64,000 nucleotides of DNA from Rothia nasisuis (GTDB lineage: Bacteria; Actinomycetota; Actinomycetes; Actinomycetales; Micrococcaceae), in NCBI RefSeq assembly GCF_928381405.1, contig NZ_CAKMSB010000013.1:1-64000 (forward strand), in the 5' to 3' direction. The notes below the pieces were generated by a model. It was not told the origin of the DNA and ran no database searches. It saw only the letters and a list, made by a program, of their open reading frames with translations. Positions 1-9,103 of the stretch are shown here, piece by piece. Every line of letters starts with the position of its first letter. Positions within the stretch are counted from its first letter, which is position 1. The translations under genes were made by a program, and so were the position numbers.

Positions 1-1492
1 CACTTGGGGTGGGTGACTCACTTGGGGTGGGCGGAATCTCCTGGGCTGTATTGGTCAAAGTAATCTGAGAGTTAGCGGTCGTCTCACTCGAAATCTGAAT
101 TGTGGCAGTCTTGCCGTCCTCAGAAATGGTAGCTCCCGTACCGCTAAAGACAGGGTCACCAAACCTAACATCGGGGACCGGCGGCAGCGTCGGTTCCGAC
201 AGGGTCACAATGCTACCCTGAGGCAACGAATCGAATCCTCGAATCTGCTGATCCTTCTTCACCGTTTGAGTGTAGGTGACGCTAGTGCCGTTCTTAACAG
301 CTCCTGGCACCTTCATGGTATTGGGAAAAGCAAAATTTGGGTTTACAGATTTGCTGACATCGATAGTGACAGCAACTTCAAACTCCTGCCCAGCGGGTAC
401 CTTGCCAACAGCGTCGCCAGCAACGCGTTTGGTCAGCGCGAATGAACCGCGGTCAACACCCTGGATAGTTCCCGATGCACCATCACGGCGAACCACGGTG
501 GTAGACACGTTCTTTTCAAGACCGGTTGCCTTGTTGCTGACGGGGACGTCAAAAGGAATCGGACCTTCACCTGAATACTGGGTTCTGTAGGTAACCGAGA
601 TATTCCGGTCAACAGTCCATCCACCGTCTGGGGCATAGAGCGTGATAGTCATGCTCTTCTTATCAGCTGAGATTTGATAGTCAGTTTTGACAGAAGTTTC
701 AACCCTGTAGTCATCAAGTTCAGTCAAAAGACCGCGCACATTTACCCGGGAAGCGTTGAATTCATGAGGCCCTTCGAGAGTGTCCACGATGGTTATGGGG
801 GCAGTTGAGCCAATCAGGTTGTTGTTGCGCAGGTAGTCTGACCCGATGTAGATCTGCCAGCCAAAGGTGCGATTAGTGTTATCGAGAGAAAGCCAGCCGT
901 TCTTGGCGCTTTGCTTATACATGGGCTGGTAGGGAACAGCAATCTTGCCGACTCCCTCCCCCTTGGGGCCCGTCAGTGTGACGGTTTCAACCGTAGGGGT
1001 ACCATCAACCGTAACGGTGATGGGAAACTGATTAGTTTGCGAGGTGTTGCTGAAAGAAACTCTGACGTTCACAGAACCTTTGACGTTGTCTTTTCCAGCA
1101 AAATTCCCGTTAAATACACAGGTTACGCGCGATTTAGTTGCTCCACTAATAGACGCAACTGTACAGTCGGCACCTACGGTTCCCTGCTCGTCCTTAAGCT
1201 CAAATTTTTGAGCGGTTCCGTTGAATTCAGCGGGTAGCTCAAGGCTAAATGTTTGGCCGGCTGTCACCCCGTTGGGGGCGCTCCAGTCAAAGGAGAGCGT
1301 GCCCAGGCTGTAGATATTTACGTTTCCAGCACCGGTAACAGAGTCAGCTTTAGCAGTGATATTTGAAATCGTTACAGAGCTATCTTGCTCTTGGGCAGTA
1401 GCAATGTTAATACTTGGTACTGCCACCCCTAGTGTGATGAGTATTGCGAGGATGCTTCTCACAAGCATCAACCGTCTGAATCTTTGCGACAT
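1..1492 (-). CDS. Secreted Ig-like surface adhesin, N-terminal part
   Basis: The frame stays open from an ATG at 1492 to the window edge, so at least 497 residues are seen and the C-terminus is missing. Residues 1-34 form a signal peptide (basic MSQRFRR start, hydrophobic core, cleavage near ATAQEQ). Next come beta-rich Ig-like adhesin modules resembling those of Gram-positive fibrillar adhesins (about 40-330), then a module beginning near SFALTKRVAGDAV that resembles DUF5979 repeats. The visible end is a Pro/Thr/Ser/Glu stalk with a repeated PTPSE unit. By analogy the missing end would carry more repeats and an LPXTG sorting signal, but neither is visible. A purine-rich AAAGAGAG lies before the start. 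Base composition is lower in GC than in the genes to the right. Role in attachment is inferred from architecture. Confidence 0.8.
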   Translation of the reverse strand, partial: MSQRFRRLMLVRSILAILITLGVAVPSINIATAQEQDSSVTISNITAKADSVTGAGNVNIYSLGTLSFDWSAPNGVTAGQTFSLELPAEFNGTAQKFELKDEQGTVGADCTVASISGATKSRVTCVFNGNFAGKDNVKGSVNVRVSFSNTSQTNQFPITVTVDGTPTVETVTLTGPKGEGVGKIAVPYQPMYKQSAKNGWLSLDNTNRTFGWQIYIGSDYLRNNNLIGSTAPITIVDTLEGPHEFNASRVNVRGLLTELDDYRVETSVKTDYQISADKKSMTITLYAPDGGWTVDRNISVTYRTQYSGEGPIPFDVPVSNKATGLEKNVSTTVVRRDGASGTIQGVDRGSFALTKRVAGDAVGKVPAGQEFEVAVTIDVSKSVNPNFAFPNTMKVPGAVKNGTSVTYTQTVKKDQQIRGFDSLPQGSIVTLSEPTLPPVPDVRFGDPVFSGTGATISEDGKTATIQISSETTANSQITLTNTAQEIPPTPSESPTPS

Positions 1493-1508
1493 TCAGTTCT
1501 CTCTTTCA

Positions 1509-1531
1509 GGTAGAAGATGACAGCTTCTACC
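1509..1531 (-). promoter_or_regulatory. 5' UTR hairpin ahead of the adhesin gene
   Basis: A perfect 8-bp stem (GGTAGAAG against CTTCTACC, 7-nt loop) sits just upstream of the adhesin ribosome-binding site in the presumed mRNA leader. There is no T-run, so it is not a terminator. It could affect message stability or translation; this is inference. Confidence 0.4.
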
Positions 1532-1862
1532 AGTGTGCGATGTGATTAAAATATATGGCCTCCCGTTTGGGGGAACTTATTCACGATTCCAGCGAGAAGC
1601 ACGCGCAATAGAAAACCCTGCTGGCTTTCACTGCACGTGCCCTAGAGAACCGAACCCTTTTGAATAAGTCTTGGGTGCCATAAAATGTGTGGGGCGCTAT
1701 CTAGCATACATCGCTTTATACAGCCCAAAACGCAAAGAAACACTGAATCTTAAGAAGAGCAAAGCCAAGAGCACCTTTTACCGAAAGTCCCTCTTGTGCC
1801 CGAACCTACCGGCTAAATCTGCACTTTCAAAAACTGGGGTATTCAGGCTTATTCAACTGCCT
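1532..1862. other. Non-coding gap between adhesin and aldo/keto reductase
   Basis: About 330 bases without a convincing gene. The right part of the adhesin leader and its promoter must lie here; a TATATT-like -10 element is visible on the minus strand near 1548. The only long frame, on the plus strand, has no ribosome-binding site and runs antisense into the reductase gene. No clear terminator for the reductase is seen. Confidence 0.5.
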
Positions 1863-2696
1863 CTAAAAGTCAATGTCTGCCGGATCGGGGCCAATGCGGC
1901 CCTCAGCGGTGGAGAGCGCGTCAATCTTGGAGACCTCGTCACCGGTCAAGGCTACGTTCAGCGACTCAAAGTTAGAGATAATACGCTCAGGAGTCACCGA
2001 CTTGGGAATAGCCACAATCCCGTGGGAACGATGCCAGGCCAGCACAATCTGAGCCGGGGTCGCTCCGTGAGCCTCAGCGATGTCGGTAATGACAGGGTTT
2101 TCGAGCAGGTCGGAGCGATTGCCCAGAGGGCTCCATGCCTCGGTCACAATGCCCAGCTCTGCATGAACCTCACGCAGGTTCTCCTGAGCAAAGTAGGGGT
2201 GTAGCTCAACCTGGTGGATAGCGGGGACGACTCCGGTCTCGGCCACAATTTCGCGCAACTGCTCTTCGGGGAAGTTAGAAACACCGATGGACTTGACCTT
2301 GCCCTGCTTCTGTAACTCAATGAGAGCCTTCCAGGTCTCAACATAGCGACCAGCTGCAGGCTTGGCCCAGTGAATCAGGAGCAAATCAATGTAGTCAGTT
2401 CCCAGGCGCTCCAGGGAGGCCTCAGTAGCGGCGATGGCCTCATCGAAGCCCTGGTCATCGTTCCAGACCTTGGTGGTCAAGAAGATGTCTTCGCGGGCCA
2501 CGTCGGAGGCTGTAATAGCCTTTCCTGTGCCCTCTTCGTTGCCGTAGATCTTGGCGGTGTCGATGTGGCGGTAGCCAGCGTCAAGGGCCAGACCAACAAC
2601 CTTCTCGGCGGTGTCGTTTTCAACCTGCCAGACGCCGTACCCCAGCTGCGGGATGCTGTTGCCGTCGTTGAAGGGGAGCAGAGGGGATTCAGTCAT
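1863..2696 (-). CDS. Aldo/keto reductase (2,5-diketo-D-gluconate reductase type)
   Basis: A 277-aa cytosolic NADPH-dependent oxidoreductase with a TIM-barrel fold. The family tetrad is visible: Asp in HIDTAKIYGN, Tyr in the same motif, Lys in TTKVWN and His in LLIHW. The late motif IPKSVTPERI is the usual NADP phosphate-binding loop. Length and ends match the family. The start is ATG 2696, preceded by AAAGGA at proper spacing; a 16-codon upstream extension lacks such a site. The gene stands alone. The physiological substrate cannot be told from sequence; these enzymes reduce aldehydes, methylglyoxal or keto-sugars. Confidence 0.92.
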   Translation of the reverse strand: MTESPLLPFNDGNSIPQLGYGVWQVENDTAEKVVGLALDAGYRHIDTAKIYGNEEGTGKAITASDVAREDIFLTTKVWNDDQGFDEAIAATEASLERLGTDYIDLLLIHWAKPAAGRYVETWKALIELQKQGKVKSIGVSNFPEEQLREIVAETGVVPAIHQVELHPYFAQENLREVHAELGIVTEAWSPLGNRSDLLENPVITDIAEAHGATPAQIVLAWHRSHGIVAIPKSVTPERIISNFESLNVALTGDEVSKIDALSTAEGRIGPDPADIDF

Positions 2697-2871
2697 GACG
2701 TTTCCTTTCGCGTTTACACGGTCACGGTACCACTCTATCCCCACAGGCTGAGCACCCCCAGACTGTTCGGTAGGGGTGAACGGTAGGGTGGGTGCCCGTG
2801 CAAGGTCAGGCCAAGTAGGCCGGGCCCGGTGACCTGCGGGCCGCTCTGAGCTGAGGGTGCGCTGGCTCTTC

Positions 2872-5232
2872 TTAACGGCGGCGGTTGTTTTTGCGGGCCT
2901 TGGGCGCCGGTTCTTTTAAGAGCAGGGAGAGGGAGATGCGTTGGCGGGCGGAATCAGCTTCAACCACACGTACCCTCACCACCTCACCGGATTTGACGAT
3001 GGTGTGAGGGTCTGAGACGAAGCTTTCGCTCATCTGAGAAACGTGGACGAGGCCGTCCTGGTGAACCCCAATATCAACGAAGGCGCCGAAGGCCGCCACG
3101 TTAGAGACGGTACCTTCAAGAATCATACCGGGGGCTAGGTCATTGATGCTCTCGATACCTTCGGCAAAGACGGCTGTGCGGAAGGTGGGGCGGGGGTCGC
3201 GGCCGGGTGCCCCGAGTTCGGTCAGAATATCGGTCACGGTGGGCAGACCCACAGAGTCGGTCACAAAGTCAGCTGGCGTGAGGGCTACCAGAGCACCGGC
3301 GGGCACGCGGTTGCCCTCAAAACCACCCGCTGCGGCCACCATCTGGCGGGCAACGTCGTAGGATTCGGGGTGTACGCCGGAGGCATCCAGGGGCTCGTCT
3401 CCGCCCACGATACGGACGAAACCGGCTGCCTGCTCGTAGGCCTTGGGGCCCAGCCGGGGCACCCTGAGCAGGTCTGCGCGGCGGCTAAAGGGGCCGTGGG
3501 TATCGCGGTAGGCCACAATGTTCTCGGCCACTGTGCGAGTAAGACCTGCGACGCGAGCGAGCAGCGCCGGTGAAGCCGAGTTGACGAGCACACCGACGGC
3601 GTTAACGCAGTCTTCGACCACGCCGTCTAAGGCGCGGGAGAGGGCTGCGGGCGACACGTCGTGCTGGTATTGGCCCACGCCGATTGACTGGGGGTCAATT
3701 TTGACCAGCTCTGCCAAAGGATCCTGCAGGCGGCGGGCAATAGAAACAGCCCCGCGCAGGGAGACATCCAGGTCGGGAAGCTCAGCTGACGCCAGCTCTG
3801 AGGCGGAGTAGACCGAGGCACCTGCCTCAGAAACCACGACCTTTTGCACCCCGCGCACACCGCGAGCAGCAAGACGTTTAAGAAGCTCAGATGCCAGCCT
3901 GTCGGTTTCGCGGCTGGCAGTTCCGTTGCCAATGGCAATCAACTCAACCCCGTGGGCGACCACCAGTTCTTCGAGAGTGTTTAGAGCACCGCCCCAGAGG
4001 TGACGCGGCGCGTGCGGGTAGATGGCGGTGGCGGCCAGCACCTGGCCGGTTGCCCCAACCACAGCCACCTTCACCCCCGTGCGCAGGCCCGGATCAAGCC
4101 CCAGCGTAGGGCGGGAACCAGCGGGAGCCGCCAGCAGTAGGTCGCGCAGATTGGAGGAGAATACGGCAATAGCGTCCTGCTCTGCCTGCTCAAAAAGTTC
4201 GGTACGCACCTCCGCCGCCAGACGGGGCAGCAGGCGCTGACGCCAGGCCACGCGCACGGTCTTAGCCAGCCAACCGACCACCATGGTTTCGTCCGAGACC
4301 GTGTTCAGCACCTGCGCGCCAATGCCCAGGGCCTCAGCAACGGTTCGTTCATACCAGCTTCGCTCACGCTCGTACTCTTCGGCCAGAATCTCTGCGGCCT
4401 CCCGCGCCGCCCCCCTGAGGGCAGACCTGGGCGGGGGCACCACGTCCACATCAAAACTGACCTTAACCGCACCCGCCTTCTCGGCCCGCAGCAGGGCTAG
4501 CACCCGGTGGGAAGGAATACGGCGTATCTCCTCGCTGAACTCGAAGTAGTCACTGAACTTTGCCCCGGCCTCCTGTTGCCCGGGTACCAGGCGTGAGGTA
4601 ATCACGCCGCGGCGGTGCAGGCGCTCACGCAGGGTCTCTGACAGGGCAGTGTCGGTCAGGGCCTGATCGATCAGCAGGGCACGAGCACCTTCTAAGGCGC
4701 TCTCGACAGAAGAGACCGTGCCCTCGACGGTGCCGGGTTCGGCATCGGCCAGCTCAGGTTCCACATAGGCGCTGGCAATATCGGCGGTAGGGGCAAAGGG
4801 TACTTCGAGCAGGTCCTCAACCAGGGAGTCCAGCCCGGCCTCCCACGCCAGAAAGGCCAGGGTCTTGCGTCTGGTCTTGTGTGGGGCGTATAGAGCCTCC
4901 AGTTCGTTCTTGGTGGGGGCGGCCCCAAGCGCCGCAGCCAGCTCGTCGGTGAGCAGGGCACGTTCGTGCAGGGTGGCAAGGACGGCCGCGCGCCGCTCCT
5001 CTAGTTCACGCAGGTAGCGCAGCCGTTCGGCCAGGGTACGTAGCTGCACGTCGTCGAGGCTCCCGGTGGCTTCTTTGCGGTAGCGGGCGATAAAGGGTAC
5101 AGTGGCGCCCTCATCCAGCAGGCGGATGGCGGCATTCACCCGGTGGGGGCTCACACCGAGTTCACCGGCGATGCGGTCTTCAACCGGTGGGAGCGGGGCG
5201 GCGGTAGCGGGGGCCGAGGGCTCATGTGTCAT
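2872..5232 (-). CDS. tex: Tex-family RNA-binding S1 protein
   Basis: A 786-aa protein matching the bacterial Tex architecture: N-terminal helical domain with RYRKEATGSLDD (about residues 45-60), a YqgF-like RNase-H fold beginning LGLDPGLRTGVKVAVV, helix-hairpin-helix motifs (FSRRADLLRVPRLGPKAYEQ), and a C-terminal S1 domain (GMILEGTVSNVAAFGAFVD). The last residues are basic. Tex binds nucleic acids and is linked to transcription and stress or virulence gene expression in several bacteria; it is cytosolic. ATG 5232 (MTHEPS) is preferred because the N-terminus there aligns with the family, although the ribosome-binding site is weak; 50 further in-frame codons lie upstream. A monocistronic gene. 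Confidence 0.93.
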   Translation of the reverse strand: MTHEPSAPATAAPLPPVEDRIAGELGVSPHRVNAAIRLLDEGATVPFIARYRKEATGSLDDVQLRTLAERLRYLRELEERRAAVLATLHERALLTDELAAALGAAPTKNELEALYAPHKTRRKTLAFLAWEAGLDSLVEDLLEVPFAPTADIASAYVEPELADAEPGTVEGTVSSVESALEGARALLIDQALTDTALSETLRERLHRRGVITSRLVPGQQEAGAKFSDYFEFSEEIRRIPSHRVLALLRAEKAGAVKVSFDVDVVPPPRSALRGAAREAAEILAEEYERERSWYERTVAEALGIGAQVLNTVSDETMVVGWLAKTVRVAWRQRLLPRLAAEVRTELFEQAEQDAIAVFSSNLRDLLLAAPAGSRPTLGLDPGLRTGVKVAVVGATGQVLAATAIYPHAPRHLWGGALNTLEELVVAHGVELIAIGNGTASRETDRLASELLKRLAARGVRGVQKVVVSEAGASVYSASELASAELPDLDVSLRGAVSIARRLQDPLAELVKIDPQSIGVGQYQHDVSPAALSRALDGVVEDCVNAVGVLVNSASPALLARVAGLTRTVAENIVAYRDTHGPFSRRADLLRVPRLGPKAYEQAAGFVRIVGGDEPLDASGVHPESYDVARQMVAAAGGFEGNRVPAGALVALTPADFVTDSVGLPTVTDILTELGAPGRDPRPTFRTAVFAEGIESINDLAPGMILEGTVSNVAAFGAFVDIGVHQDGLVHVSQMSESFVSDPHTIVKSGEVVRVRVVEADSARQRISLSLLLKEPAPKARKNNRRR

Positions 5233-5446
5233 AGTTTCTAGTTTCTCATTAAGCGCTCCTCCCCTAACCACCGGGGTATCGTTGCCGGGCCCAGTGACCC
5301 CGGGGTGTGAAGGCCCGGGTCTGGCCCGCCTAGTCATGTACGTGTAATAGTTACGTTGACTGTGGTCACGAGACGGTTGCACACCCTAAAGTGGTAATCA
5401 TCGATAATCGATATTGACCTACCCGTCTTGCCTTTGGAGAACCACC

Positions 5447-6898
5447 GTGCCAGATGCACCCGATGCTGTTTATGAAGACTTCTGTGAGCGCTACGATTCT
5501 TTATTCACCGGACTAGCGCGTATGAGGTGGACTGTGTCTGAAGCAACGCAACGTGTCATTGTGCTTTACCCGAATATCGATCGGGAGATACTCTCACGTG
5601 CCCTGAATTCGGGGCGGTGGGTGTTTGAGGGCCGCAGGGAGCAGACCCTGTCGAATGTGCTGATGGCATCAGCGATTTGGTACGCGATAGCAGTAACCTA
5701 TGATTTTGATCCTGATAGCGAGTACGCGGCGACCGGGCTAGATCCGACGATTATTCAGGATTTACCGCGCATGCTGGAGACCTTCGCTGTACCTGCCGAT
5801 ACGATTGCAACGATTCTGGGGCGCATCGGTGCCGCCCTCAGGTACATGGCGGAGCACCCCTACACGGAGCTTGACGAGCAGACCTACGACGACTTTTTAG
5901 CGCAGCTACCTGCTGAAATTTCGCATATTTCGCGCGATGATTTCACCTGGCCCCCTTCGCGTGCCCTCATAGAGGATCGCCTGGGTGACCGCTCCTGGGC
6001 TCGAGCCCTCCTCAAAGTGGGGGCCTGCCCGCCGAACGCCCAGCAGCTGGGTGCGGCGCTCTCCGCATCGAGCCTCACCGATCGTGCTTTCCGCAATGCA
6101 CTCGGTGACTTTCTTTCTTTCTGTATCCGCCACGACCGTAAACCCTCGGTTCTGCTCTACGGTTCGTGGGCTGAGGACGCAGCGCGTACCGGCCGAGTCC
6201 CACACCTGGGAGCGGTGCGAGCTAAGTACGGTTCCTGGCACCAGGCTCTGAATGTGGGGCGGCGGATGATTAACGACGCCTTGAATATATCGAGTTCAGC
6301 CGCCCTACCCGCCCGTTCAGTGGTGGATCAAAGCTCCGATACCACCGAGCCTCTCAACATTGAAGATATTCAGGCCCAGGGTATCGGCGTGGTTCGCCCT
6401 AAACCGCTGAACGATAGCGAACGCACCGCCCGCGCATGGGAGCAGCTCACGGGCATCCTAGAACAGCGCCTCGAAGAACTGCCGTGGAGCCTTTCGCTAC
6501 GTCTCTACTACATTTCACCTGAGGTGGTAGAGACCGGTGATTACACCAACTATGTGAGTATTCTTCGCTCCCCTGCCGGGTATTTTTGTGAGCTGACCTC
6601 ACCTGAGGAGTTCGAGAGTATCGACCTGTCTTTGCGTACCGAGGTACTTGAGGCCCAGGGGTGGACGGCTCCCGCAACAGGTGGCCGCTGGACACGCAAC
6701 TTCCTCTCGGTAGCCGACGCCGCCCAGGGGATTATCGCCGCCATGCACGACGGCATGGGGTGCACCCACCCCGACTTTTACCAGTCCGATGACCCGACGG
6801 TGAGCCCGGCTGTTAACGTGGCCCACCCTGGCACCGGTTCCATCCCGATGGTTCCGGTCACCGGCAAGGAGTATGTGGTCGTCGAAGACTTTAGCTAG
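5447..6898 (+). CDS. Unknown 483-aa protein with HNH-repeat-like and TY-Chap-like segments
   Basis: Not firmly recognised. GTG 5447 is chosen because TGGAGA lies 7 bases upstream; a TTG 11 codons earlier has no such site. The middle (about residues 215-290) carries a segment ending AKYGSWHQALNVGR, which resembles the short helix-turn-helix repeat found beside homing endonucleases (HNH_repeat, typically GSWxxAL); a degenerate YGSWAEDA precedes it. The C-terminal 150 residues (YYISPEVVE onward, with TSPEEF, EAQGW and RWTRNF) resemble the YbjN/TY-Chap chaperone-like fold of actinobacteria. There is no signal peptide or membrane segment. It ends 31 bases before an HNH nuclease gene on the same strand, so the two may be coexpressed. 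Both family suggestions are by eye and low in certainty. Confidence 0.6.
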   Translation: MPDAPDAVYEDFCERYDSLFTGLARMRWTVSEATQRVIVLYPNIDREILSRALNSGRWVFEGRREQTLSNVLMASAIWYAIAVTYDFDPDSEYAATGLDPTIIQDLPRMLETFAVPADTIATILGRIGAALRYMAEHPYTELDEQTYDDFLAQLPAEISHISRDDFTWPPSRALIEDRLGDRSWARALLKVGACPPNAQQLGAALSASSLTDRAFRNALGDFLSFCIRHDRKPSVLLYGSWAEDAARTGRVPHLGAVRAKYGSWHQALNVGRRMINDALNISSSAALPARSVVDQSSDTTEPLNIEDIQAQGIGVVRPKPLNDSERTARAWEQLTGILEQRLEELPWSLSLRLYYISPEVVETGDYTNYVSILRSPAGYFCELTSPEEFESIDLSLRTEVLEAQGWTAPATGGRWTRNFLSVADAAQGIIAAMHDGMGCTHPDFYQSDDPTVSPAVNVAHPGTGSIPMVPVTGKEYVVVEDFS

Positions 6899-6929
6899 CG
6901 CCCCTTAGGGGCACTAGAATGGGTGCTCT

Positions 6930-7796
6930 ATGATGAGCACCAGAAACCGTGGCAGTAGCCTACCAGTCCCGACAGACCGGCAGATTCGCGCAGGCGTCCG
7001 TTGGTTTGCGGGTATACCGCCGCAGCTACGTCGGGCTCTCGTGCTGGCTCTCGCACTGGCTACCCTCCTCACCGGTATCTTCTGGCTAGCAGCCCATAAC
7101 TGGAGTGTGCGCTCAGCTCTCGACGCTCTCCGGGGTGGTTCAGGGCCCGCTGTGAGCACCGGGTTCGCTGGGTCGGGTGTTGAGACCTACTCCACGGCCG
7201 CTGAGGTTCTCACAACCCTGACCGTCGCTGAACCCAGCGCCACGAGCAAGTACAAGCGCGCGGCCTTCGGCCAGCCCTGGGAGGATATTGATCACAACGG
7301 GTGCGATCAGCGCAACGACATCCTGTCTCGCGATCTCAGCGATGTGACAACCAGTGAGCGGTGCTTCGTGCTCACCGGAGCCTTCACCGACCCCTATACC
7401 GGCCAGTTCATTGACTTCATGCGCGGGCCCAAAACCAGTGAGGCAATTCCGATTGATCATGTGGTGGCCCTCTCTAACGCATGGAACTCCGGTGCTTCGG
7501 AGTGGTCGGCCGAGCAGCGTGTGCTTTTTGCCAACGACCCACTCAATCTGCAAGCGGCAAGCCAGGCCTCAAACACCGAAAAATCAAATCGGGGTGCAGA
7601 TACCTGGCTCCCCCGGCCCGCCTACCGCTGCGAATACGTAGCCCGGCAGATTTCGGTCAAGGCCGCCTACCAGCTGACCGTCACCGGGGCCGAGAAAAAA
7701 GCCATGGCTCAGGCCCTCTCAGCCTGCCCTGACCAGCCCGCCTACCGCTCGTCCTTTGCTGGCACCTCACCCTCAGAGTCCCGGTCACCTGGTTGA
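6930..7796 (+). CDS. Membrane-anchored or secreted HNH nuclease (DUF1524/GmrSD C-terminal type)
   Basis: A 288-aa protein with one N-terminal membrane segment (about residues 36-55), so the catalytic part probably faces outside. The nuclease core shows Asp176-His177 in IDHVVALSNAW, Asn206 in DPLNLQ and Lys218 in NTEKSNRG, the expected pattern of DUF1524-type HNH enzymes that are often exported in actinobacteria. Cys125, Cys145 and Cys234 may form disulphides, as fits an extracytoplasmic protein. The ATG at 6930 has only a weak upstream site. It follows the unknown gene at 5447 by 31 bases. A role in DNA degradation, nutrition or DNA uptake is possible; the target is unknown. Confidence 0.82.
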   Translation: MMSTRNRGSSLPVPTDRQIRAGVRWFAGIPPQLRRALVLALALATLLTGIFWLAAHNWSVRSALDALRGGSGPAVSTGFAGSGVETYSTAAEVLTTLTVAEPSATSKYKRAAFGQPWEDIDHNGCDQRNDILSRDLSDVTTSERCFVLTGAFTDPYTGQFIDFMRGPKTSEAIPIDHVVALSNAWNSGASEWSAEQRVLFANDPLNLQAASQASNTEKSNRGADTWLPRPAYRCEYVARQISVKAAYQLTVTGAEKKAMAQALSACPDQPAYRSSFAGTSPSESRSPG

Positions 7797-7866
7797 AATA
7801 TCTAAACGCGGCGGCCCATCAGAGCTAAGGTGAAGAACAGCACGCAAACCTGTACGGGGAGGGTAG

Positions 7867-9102
7867 ATGACCGGCACCTTTGAGGGCTACCGTAGCGGTA
7901 GCCGCGAATACCGCCGACTTCTCATTGCCATGTTCGCGGCCGGTGTGGCTACCTTTGCCCAGCTCTATTCACCGCAACCGCTTATCCCTGAAATAGTCCG
8001 TGACCTGAGGGTCAGCGCAGATCAGGCAGCCCTTACCATGTCGTGTGCCACCGCAGGCCTGGCCCTGTGCACCCTGTTCTGGGCCTGGGCCGCTGACCGG
8101 TTTGGTCGAATACGCACCATGACTGTGGCTATCAGCGGAGCTACCGTTCTGGGTCTCCTCAGCCCCTGGGTTAGTCTCTACCCGCTGATGCTCACCCTAC
8201 GCACGCTCGAAGGGGCCTTCTTGGGTGGAGTTGCTGGGTTGGCGGTAGCGGTCATTGTATCTGAGGCCCACCTCTCAGTGCGCACTCAGGCCGCAGGCCT
8301 TTATATCTCGGGGACCAGTATTGGTGGGCTCGCGGGCCGCGTCATTGCTGGCCCGCTCTCTGAGGTCGTGCCCTGGCGGTTGGCTATGTTCGCGGTCTCT
8401 TTGATCGGTCTTATCGCTGCTATTCTTTTCATCGTGCTTATGCCACCCTCCCACGACAGGGTAGCACCGACACCTACCGGGCAGGGCCTGCCGCCAGCAC
8501 CTGGCGGTACAGGCAACCAGCGCGGAAGCACAGCACATAAGACTCAGCAGCTCTTCACCAGCCTGCCCATGCTTGCGCTGTTTACCGCAGGATTTGCGCT
8601 CATGGGTTCTTTGGTGAGTATTTACAACTACATCGGCTTTAAGTTACAGGCCGAGCCCTACAACCTGTCTCAGCTTCTGCTCTCCCTCATTTTTTTGATG
8701 TACCTCTTTGGAACGTTTTCATCGAGCTTTGGGGCCAGGCTGGCGCAGAGGCTGGGCTTAAAGAAGGTGCTTCTTGCCTCATGTTTGATCATGGTGGTGG
8801 GCATCCTTTTGACCCTGGCTACTGCGCTGCCGGTGGTCATTGCAGGGTTAGCTGTACTCACCACGGGTTTCTTTGCGGCCCATGCTATTGCATCGGGCTG
8901 GTCTGGGTCGCTGGCGATTAGCGCAAAGACGCAGGCAACGGCCCTCTACAATTCTTTCTACTATGCCGGCTCTGCCCTCGTAGGGTGGGTGACCGGCCTC
9001 ATCCTCACGCACACAGGCTGGCCCGCAACAGCTCTCACCTGCGCGGGTCTCCTCCTCGTGTCTGCGCTCTTCTCGGCCCTTGTTTTGCCGAACAAAGACT
9101 AG
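7867..9102 (+). CDS. MFS transporter (YnfM/arabinose-efflux-like)
   Basis: A 411-aa polytopic membrane protein with about 12 transmembrane helices and the MFS loop 2-3 signature AADRFGRIRT. The start YSPQPLIPEIVRDL and the following helices resemble the YnfM/inner-membrane exporter group. A central cytoplasmic loop (about residues 195-222, rich in Pro, Gly and Thr) separates the two halves. GGGGAGGG lies just before ATG 7867, a strong ribosome-binding site. The substrate is unknown. It converges with the permease gene at 9104, one base apart. Confidence 0.88.
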   Translation: MTGTFEGYRSGSREYRRLLIAMFAAGVATFAQLYSPQPLIPEIVRDLRVSADQAALTMSCATAGLALCTLFWAWAADRFGRIRTMTVAISGATVLGLLSPWVSLYPLMLTLRTLEGAFLGGVAGLAVAVIVSEAHLSVRTQAAGLYISGTSIGGLAGRVIAGPLSEVVPWRLAMFAVSLIGLIAAILFIVLMPPSHDRVAPTPTGQGLPPAPGGTGNQRGSTAHKTQQLFTSLPMLALFTAGFALMGSLVSIYNYIGFKLQAEPYNLSQLLLSLIFLMYLFGTFSSSFGARLAQRLGLKKVLLASCLIMVVGILLTLATALPVVIAGLAVLTTGFFAAHAIASGWSGSLAISAKTQATALYNSFYYAGSALVGWVTGLILTHTGWPATALTCAGLLLVSALFSALVLPNKD

Positions 9103-9103
9103 C

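Noticed and set aside
1671-2204. Plus-strand frame of 177 codons antisense to the aldo/keto reductase
   Set aside because: It starts without a ribosome-binding site and most of it is the complement of a well-conserved enzyme gene.
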